A stretch of DNA of 9,380 nt from Candidatus Bathyarchaeota archaeon (GTDB lineage Archaea; Thermoproteota; Bathyarchaeia; EX4484-135), in contig DQYM01000102.1 in NCBI GenBank assembly GCA_011040545.1, positions 1 to 9,380 of the forward strand. Reading direction: 5' to 3'. Made by a program: the position numbers and the translations under genes. The notes below the pieces were generated by a model that searched no databases, was not told where the DNA came from, and worked only from the letters and a program-made list of their open reading frames with translations. The stretch's first letter is position 1. Every line of letters begins with the position of its first letter. Of the stretch, positions 5,065-9,380 are shown in pieces.

Positions 5065-7076
5065 GCCCTACGCTTCTTAAGCCAGATAGCTATTGGCACT
5101 GCTACGCCCGTGCACGCCAGTGCCACGAGCATTATGGCCATGTTGCCTGGCTTGCTAATGAAGGTCAGGAGGTCCCCCCTCTCAGTGCAGGATATGCGTA
5201 TGGTGGCCTCAGCCCCCTCGTGGACATCATCACCTGGGAAGGCGAGCTTAAGGCTCCACGTTCCGACCTCGTCTAGCGTGAAGGGGATTGAAACTAGCCC
5301 ATCCTCGCCAGTCTTCCCCTCTGATACGAAGATCCAGCTCCCTCCCTCTAGCACGTAGAGGCGTATGGGGGCGCCTGCTATTGGCCATCCATCCTCATCC
5401 ACTAGCAGGGCCTCTATGGTGGCCTCCTGGCCTACCTCAACCTCAGGTGGGTAGCTCTTGACCTCTATGCTAGAGGCCCTAAGCCTCAAGTAGAGCTGAG
5501 CGGAGACCTCGCTTTCCTCATATAGGTATGTGCCAGGGAAGGTAGCAGTTACGATGTGGGGTCCAGCATTTAGATTGGCTACAAATGAGTAAGAAGCCAT
5601 GCCAGAGCTATTCGTGGTTAGCTTAGCAAGTAGGTGGTCATCTAAGGATAGCCTAATGGCCTGGTCGGGCAGGGGCTCGCCAAGGTAGTCCAGTAGCCCC
5701 ACGGTAGCCGTTATGTTATCTAGGATCCTTGCCTCACTAGGCTCAAGCAGTAGGGAGAGCTTAACCCCAAGCCTGACTACCCTGACCTCTGCCCTTAAGA
5801 GCTCCTCGTGCTTAACAGCCCTGAAATCATTGTATTCTACCTTGAAGGTGATGTTCCTAAGGCCAAGCTCAGCATCAAGGGGGACCAAGACGTTGAAGCT
5901 CAAGGAGCACCCCTCACCTGGCCCTAGGTCGCCCACGGAGTAGAAGCTAGGCGATATGCTTAGGCCACCAGCATCAAGGGGCCATAGCTTAACTGCGTAC
6001 ATAACATCATTACCCCCATTTGAGAAGGATACGTTAAGCTCCTGCTCTTCCTCAAGGCCCCTTAGGAGCTCGTGGGGCACGTAGGACCAGCCTTCAACGT
6101 GCAGCTCTACTACTAGGAGCTGGAGGCAGCGAGATACCTGTACGCCTGAGTTATCTACAGCCCTTATCTCAGCTTCATAGTAGCCAGCTGAGATGCCAGA
6201 TAAATCCCATTGAGCTAGGTAGCGTGTTTTGTAATCTGAGCGATTAGTTATAGGCTCTGCCTTAACATCAAGCACCGTGTGGGTAGCGTTCGTGACTACC
6301 AGCCTTACCTCAGCTACATCTAGATTGCTCAGCGGATCCGCTACCTCAACCTCAAAGCATATTGGGCTCTCATCTATGTAGAACTTCGTCCTGTTCTCAC
6401 CGACCTCATGGTAAACTAGGAGCTCCGTTATGTCTAGGTAGCTACTCGTTGGCACCTGGGCTAGGGCTTGGTATGGGCCACCTCCAAACCACGCCACTAC
6501 CGTGAAGCCATACGTTAGGGAGCCAACGGCTATTGAGAAGCCAATCCTATGCCCAGCCTGGAATAGGTGGCCATCTACTGTTATGGTGAAGTCATATTCC
6601 ATTGGGCTAGATGGCAGGGAGCCAATTAGCGGCGTGCTATTCCAAGTTGCATATATGTTCCCAGCATCATCAACTTCCCCAACGGAAGCCATTATGCCTA
6701 CCATGCCCGCCTGGGGGGCGCTAAGCCATACCTTGATTAGGACATCCCCCTCAACGTAGAAGTCAGCTAGGAGGGGATCTGAAACCCAGGCTATGCCACC
6801 AGTATATACGGTCTCACCATTATAGTTGTTCTCAGCAGTACATACGATCTCACGTGATAGCCACGTATCTGGCAGCTCAGATGTATTTGCCTCCCAGATT
6901 GAGTACGTGCCATTATCCCAGTAGCAGTAATCAGCTCTGAACTTCATCTTCACTACCCTTATTGGCCTGGGCTCGGCAGTAGGGCTGGCCTTGGGAATGG
7001 CTTGGGCAAGTAAGGCCACAAAGAGGATAAAGGCCATTGTGAGGGCATGGATCGTAGCCCTCAACTGCGCCCCCAT
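5061..7076 (-). CDS. Membrane-anchored surface protein with β-sandwich and Ig-like domains
   Basis: This is a predicted secreted protein of 671 residues held by a C-terminal membrane helix. The N-terminus has Arg6, a hydrophobic core at about 11-26 and a likely signal-peptide cleavage region near AQAIPKASP. Residues 95-225 resemble the jelly-roll domain at the end of CocE/X-Pro dipeptidyl peptidases (SDPLLADFYVEGDVLIKVWL, then FQAGHRIGFSIA, ending in a YLDITELLVYH strand), but no α/β-hydrolase domain precedes it. Next come an Ig-like domain (about 235-325), a CARDB/NEW3-like domain with GGNDVMYAVKL and LGPGEG (about 330-435), and two related Ig-like repeats (about 440-530 and 535-630), each with a GEPLPDQ or GWPIAGA turn, a Ser/Asp-Gly strand and an AxFPG end. 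Residues 646-665 form a membrane helix followed by KKRRA. About ten N-x-S/T sequons suggest heavy glycosylation. It may bind sugars or cell-surface partners; enzymatic activity is unlikely. Confidence 0.7.
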   Translation of the reverse strand: MGAQLRATIHALTMAFILFVALLAQAIPKASPTAEPRPIRVVKMKFRADYCYWDNGTYSIWEANTSELPDTWLSREIVCTAENNYNGETVYTGGIAWVSDPLLADFYVEGDVLIKVWLSAPQAGMVGIMASVGEVDDAGNIYATWNSTPLIGSLPSSPMEYDFTITVDGHLFQAGHRIGFSIAVGSLTYGFTVVAWFGGGPYQALAQVPTSSYLDITELLVYHEVGENRTKFYIDESPICFEVEVADPLSNLDVAEVRLVVTNATHTVLDVKAEPITNRSDYKTRYLAQWDLSGISAGYYEAEIRAVDNSGVQVSRCLQLLVVELHVEGWSYVPHELLRGLEEEQELNVSFSNGGNDVMYAVKLWPLDAGGLSISPSFYSVGDLGPGEGCSLSFNVLVPLDAELGLRNITFKVEYNDFRAVKHEELLRAEVRVVRLGVKLSLLLEPSEARILDNITATVGLLDYLGEPLPDQAIRLSLDDHLLAKLTTNSSGMASYSFVANLNAGPHIVTATFPGTYLYEESEVSAQLYLRLRASSIEVKSYPPEVEVGQEATIEALLVDEDGWPIAGAPIRLYVLEGGSWIFVSEGKTGEDGLVSIPFTLDEVGTWSLKLAFPGDDVHEGAEATIRISCTERGDLLTFISKPGNMAIMLVALACTGVAVPIAIWLKKRRA

Positions 7077-7090
7077 TTTATGTTAAGCTG

Positions 7091-7102
7091 GAGTATATAA
7101 GG
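7091..7102 (-). promoter_or_regulatory. TATA box for the surface-protein gene (leaderless transcript)
   Basis: Read on the - strand this is CCTTATATACTC, a near-ideal archaeal TATA box. Its centre lies about 21-25 bases before the ATG at 7076, so the transcript should begin at or within a few bases of the start codon. It sits in the 38-base gap after the CinA-like gene, so the surface protein has its own promoter and need not depend on the gene upstream. Confidence 0.65.
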
Positions 7103-7114
7103 CATTTTACTAAC

Positions 7115-7915
7115 TCATTCTGGTGTGTACGGCATCATGGAGCCACCGAGGCTGGATACATACTCCCAGAGGGCCATGATGGCCTTGCTCATTTTCTCCC
7201 GTGCCTCCGAAGCTGAGCTAGCAACCGATGCCACGAAAAGCTCAAGATAAAAACGCCCTTCCTCGCTCCTAGGATGCGTTTTAATATACACACCTGGGTT
7301 TGCTCGTGCTACTTCCTCTAGGGCTGGTGCTAGGTCGGATTCCCTAAGGCCATATATCAGGAAGCGTGCTTCATACCGATTTAGGCCACCAGCTAGCTCA
7401 TCCAATATGGGCTCTACGTGCTTCTTGAACATGGCCTTCATTTCCTCTGGGACGCCTGGCAGGGCTACTATTATCGTTCCACCATGCTGGATTAGGAAGC
7501 CAGGTGCTGCACCAACTGGGTTCTCAAGTGGCCGTGAGCCCACTGGTAGCCAAGCCATCTTCTCCCTAGCAGGTGTTATCCCTTGGCCTAGGTGCCTGAA
7601 GAAGTCCCTCACCATCTCAAGTGCCTTGTCATTTAGCTCTAGGGGCCTATCTAGGGCTTCAGCTACAGCCCTAGCCGTTAGGTCGTCTGGCGTTGGCCCA
7701 AGGCCACCTGTTATCACTATTAGGGCTGGCCTCCTGCTTAGGGCCTCCTTAAGGGCACTTGCTATATCATCAAGCCTATCTCCAACGATGGTTATGCGCC
7801 TTACGACCAGGCCCTTAGAGGCGCACATGCGGGCTATCCACTGCCCATTTGTATTTAAGATACGGCCATCCAGTAGCTCATTCCCCGTGTTAATCACCTC
7901 TATTGCCTTCTCCAT
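7115..7915 (-). CDS. CinA/MoaB-like molybdopterin-binding-fold protein (COG1058 type)
   Basis: The protein of 266 residues covers the MoaB/MogA-like domain found at the start of bacterial CinA. Signatures are TGNELLDGRILNTN at 10-23, TGGLGPTPDDLT at 69-80 and ALPGVPEEM at 151-159. In bacterial CinA this domain hydrolyses ADP-ribose-like pyrophosphates and the C-terminal half is a nicotinamide-mononucleotide deamidase; that deamidase half is missing here, as in most archaeal members. The likely role is nucleotide-pyrophosphate clean-up in the cytoplasm or a related, poorly defined function; molybdopterin binding is suggested only by the family name. The last 80 residues (from about GLNRYEARFLIYGL) form the small α/β domain often seen after the MoaB fold. 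The start is ATG 7915. An ATG ten bases upstream is out of frame and reaches a stop after two codons. The gene diverges from the small + strand gene. Confidence 0.85.
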   Translation of the reverse strand: MEKAIEVINTGNELLDGRILNTNGQWIARMCASKGLVVRRITIVGDRLDDIASALKEALSRRPALIVITGGLGPTPDDLTARAVAEALDRPLELNDKALEMVRDFFRHLGQGITPAREKMAWLPVGSRPLENPVGAAPGFLIQHGGTIIVALPGVPEEMKAMFKKHVEPILDELAGGLNRYEARFLIYGLRESDLAPALEEVARANPGVYIKTHPRSEEGRFYLELFVASVASSASEAREKMSKAIMALWEYVSSLGGSMMPYTPE

Positions 7916-7932
7916 CTCAGCTCATGCCCCTG

Positions 7933-7965
7933 TTTGCCTAGGGAAGTCCTATGTAGGTTGGCAAA
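7933..7965. repeat. Inverted repeat in the divergent promoter region
   Basis: TTTGCC at 7933-7938 and GGCAAA at 7960-7965 are perfect inverted arms 21 bases apart. CCTA and TAGG just inside them add a partial second symmetry. The repeat lies between two divergent genes and overlaps the likely promoter of the CinA-like gene, so it could be an operator. With six-base arms it could also arise by chance. Confidence 0.3.
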
Positions 7966-7979
7966 AAGCCTTTTAGCCC
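7960..7979. promoter_or_regulatory. Divergent, overlapping TATA-like elements
   Basis: The AT-rich core GGCAAAAAGCCTTTTAGCCC can be read as a TATA-like element on both strands. On the + strand CCTTTTAGC (7969-7977) would place a transcript start near 8000, a few bases before ATG 8008. On the - strand GGCTTTTTGCC (7970-7960) would place one near 7939, about 24 bases before ATG 7915. Neither is an ideal TATA box, but these are the only AT-rich bases in the 92-base gap. Confidence 0.4.
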
Positions 7980-7988
7980 ACCTGGCCC

Positions 7989-8001
7989 TGCCCATCGGGC
8001 A
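7989..8001. repeat. Short hairpin/inverted repeat before the 83-residue gene
   Basis: TGCCC-ATC-GGGCA is a perfect inverted repeat with five-base arms and a three-base centre. It overlaps the predicted transcript start of the gene at 8008 and lies seven bases before its start codon, a typical place for a repressor site. No regulator can be assigned. Confidence 0.3.
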
Positions 8002-8007
8002 ACGAGC

Positions 8008-8259
8008 ATGGAGGAGAGGCCTCCTGTATCAGAGAGGCTGAGGGTCCTTGATTACTTCACGTTATTTAAGAGCAGGAAGTGGTGGGCAGCTGTAGTGCTC
8101 CTTGAGGGCTTCGGCAAGCGCCAGATAGGGCTCTACATGTGGGTTAAGAGGGGCGATTCCTGGCGTAGGAAGCACAAGTTCGTCATTCAGGATGAGGAGA
8201 GCTGGGAGGCCATAAAGGAGGCCGTTGAGCGCTTCCTACCAAAGCTAATGGGGCCATAG
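8008..8259 (+). CDS. Small protein of 83 residues, PC4-like/ssDNA-binding-like (tentative)
   Basis: The sequence shows a β-rich first half and a C-terminal amphipathic helix. KSRKWWAAVVLLEGFGKRQIGLYMWVKRGDSWRRK has alternating strands rich in Trp, Arg and Lys; then KFVIQDEESWEAIKEAVERFL reads as a final strand, a turn and a helix. That strand-strand-strand-helix order, with a W-x-x-I-K-x-A-V helix, recalls PC4-like single-stranded nucleic-acid-binding folds and the ThermoDBP-type proteins that replace SSB in some Thermoproteota. I infer this from the pattern only and cannot confirm homology. There are no Cys residues, so a zinc ribbon is excluded, and no signal or membrane segment. ATG 8008 fits the promoter elements. 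It is a stand-alone gene between divergent and downstream promoters. The gene itself is likely real because it has a plausible promoter, good coding character and a compact fold. Confidence 0.7.
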   Translation: MEERPPVSERLRVLDYFTLFKSRKWWAAVVLLEGFGKRQIGLYMWVKRGDSWRRKHKFVIQDEESWEAIKEAVERFLPKLMGP

Positions 8260-8281
8260 GCCTGCTTGCCCTAGCCAGGAT

Positions 8282-8291
8282 GTAGGCCTAC
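8282..8291. repeat. Perfect 10-base palindrome upstream of the THUMP gene promoter
   Basis: GTAGGCCTAC is fully self-complementary and lies 18 bases before the TATA box at 8309-8317, where an archaeal activator or repressor could bind. It is the only such palindrome I noticed in this 79-base gap. AGGCCT-type words are common in this genome, so chance is possible. Confidence 0.3.
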
Positions 8292-8308
8292 CCAGCTTGG
8301 CTTAACTA

Positions 8309-8317
8309 CTTTTTAAG
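8309..8317 (+). promoter_or_regulatory. TATA box for the THUMP methyltransferase gene
   Basis: CTTTTTAAG is a classic crenarchaeal TATA box. Its centre is 26 bases before the ATG at 8339, exactly the spacing of a leaderless transcript starting on that codon. This is the main support for 8339 as the true start although that ATG is out of frame in the sequence as given. The T-run may also end transcription of the small gene before it. Confidence 0.65.
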
Positions 8318-8338
8318 CCCCTAATGCATCTCCCCTAA

Positions 8339-9380
8339 ATGGGGGAAGGCCCTGGAGGAGCAGGCATTCTTTGCTACAACCGTGATAGGGCTTGAGGATG
8401 TCTTCGCTGAGGAAGCTAAGCAGATATTAGGCTCAGTAGGCCAGCTTGAGCTAGGAAAGGGAAGGGTCTTCTTCACCGCACCCCTTGAGGCCATGTACGA
8501 GCTCAACATAAGGGCTAGGACGCTCCACAAGCTCTTCCTGCTCCTCCACAGGGGCCTATTTGAGGGGCTCAGGGACATCTACGTGGCTACTAGGCAGCTT
8601 GACTTCACGAGCGTGATCAAGCCCGACCAGAGCTTCGCAGTTAGGGCCGAGAGGGTGGGGCAGCACGACTTCACGAGCATGGATGTAGCTGCTGAGGTAG
8701 GGCAGGCCGTGATAGATAGCTACATGGCCTCAACTGGCGTGAGGCTGAAGGTGAACCTAAGCGAGCCAGATGTAGAGCTCTACGCCTTCGTGAGGGATAA
8801 TGAGTTCCTCCTCGGCATTAACACAACTGGCCCCTCCCTACACAAGAGGGGCTACCGTGTGTTCAAGCACCCAGCTGCCCTCAGGACGAGCGTAGCAGCT
8901 GCCATGCTGCTCCTCGCTGGCTGGCGTGGCGATGGCCTCCTGCTGGATCCGATGTGCGGTGGGGGGACCATACCGATAGAGGGCGCACTCATGGCAAGGC
9001 GCATACCGCCTGCTGCCTTCAGGCGTGGCCAGCCTGCCCTCCTCTCCCTGCCGATAGCCGATGAAGAGGAGTTCAGGGAGCGCCTTGAGAGGGCACTTGG
9101 AGAGCGCATAGATGATATATTCAACATCGTGGGCATGGATAAGTTCAGGGCCTACCTAGAGGGGGCAAGGAGGAATGCCCGTTCTGCTGGTGTTGAGGAT
9201 ACAATAAGGTTCGTGCAGGGTGATGCCACTGACCTAGCTAGCTACTTGCGGGATTCGCCTACGCACGTAGTAACGAACCCACCGTACGGCATTAGGCTTA
9301 GGCTCAGGGGCCTATTCAGGCTCTACAGGGGCTTCCTCTCCTCGCTAGCTAGCCTAGCTCCAGGCTGTAGGCTAGTCCTC
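8339..9380 (+). CDS. trm14: THUMP-domain tRNA guanine-N2 methyltransferase, Trm14-like; apparent frameshift at start, 3' end outside window
   Basis: The main frame runs without a stop from 8325 to the window end. It begins with a THUMP-type domain (FFATTVIGLEDVFAEEAKQI, then GRVFFTAP and the long helix-rich part up to about 8800), which binds the tRNA acceptor stem. Next comes TGPSLHKRGYR and a Rossmann methyltransferase with motif I LLLDPMCGGGTIPIEGA (DPMCGGGT at 8946-8969), an acidic second motif IVGMDKF, and motif IV NPPYG at 9276-9290. The DPMCGxGT plus NPPYG combination is typical of the COG0116/Trm14 group (m2G6 of tRNA) rather than Trm-G10. No ATG, GTG or TTG lies in frame before GTG 8382, which would remove the first THUMP strand. 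ATG 8339 starts one base out of frame: GGGGG at 8341-8345 with one G fewer would read MGKALEEQAFFATT. The family is sure, the exact member fairly sure, the start disputed. Confidence 0.85.

Noticed and set aside
7407..7976. A 189-codon + strand reading frame opposite the CinA-like gene
   Set aside because: It is antisense to a gene with clear family motifs, its translation is Ser/Pro/Arg-rich without recognisable domains, and it crosses the divergent promoter region. It is a shadow of the real gene.
8321..8578. An 85-codon - strand frame opposite the THUMP gene
   Set aside because: It overlaps the intact THUMP frame completely, carries no motif, and has Ser/Pro-rich shadow composition.

Overview
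The window looks like chromosomal DNA of a thermophilic archaeon, most likely Thermoproteota (crenarchaeal grade). The evidence is a NurA-HerA DNA-end-processing pair, a THUMP-domain tRNA methyltransferase of the Trm14 type, a CinA/MoaB-domain protein without the bacterial deamidase half, TATA-box promoters placed for leaderless or short-leader transcripts, TTG and GTG starts, AGG as the main arginine codon, and a membrane-anchored surface protein rich in N-glycosylation sequons. I cannot name a genus. GC content is roughly 55% by eye. Coding density is high and no stretch of 300 bases lacks a gene. I saw no tRNA, rRNA, CRISPR array, insertion sequence or integrase.

Layout. (1) Positions 1-521 hold the 3' part of an ABC-2 transporter permease on the + strand, followed by a T-rich terminator-like run. 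(2) Positions 608-5048 hold a compact + strand cluster: NurA nuclease, HerA translocase, an 84-residue helical protein, and a glycosylase-superfamily protein resembling queuosine-salvage/HhH-GPD enzymes with an iron-sulfur-loop-like cysteine tail. Gaps between these genes are only 3-12 nt, so they are probably one transcript. (3) A large surface protein (5061-7076) and a CinA-domain protein (7115-7915) lie on the - strand. The surface protein converges on the cluster with 12 nt between stop codons and has its own strong TATA box. (4) A divergent promoter region (7916-8007) separates the CinA-like gene from a small + strand gene of 83 codons with PC4-like/single-strand-binding character. (5) From 8339 to the window end is a THUMP methyltransferase (Trm14-like). 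Its expected ATG is out of frame by one base at a run of five G.

How the genes work together. NurA and HerA form the archaeal resection motor-nuclease, usually encoded with Mre11 and Rad50. Here those two are absent from the immediate neighbourhood, and the pair is instead followed by a small helical protein and a putative base/nucleoside glycosylase. That makes a candidate DNA-repair cassette and is the most interesting part of the window. HerA also has a long acidic, probably disordered tail ending in a hydrophobic peptide, while NurA ends in a run of arginines. Across the window the tetranucleotide CTAG, avoided in most prokaryotic genomes, is strikingly common, and most genes end in TAG.
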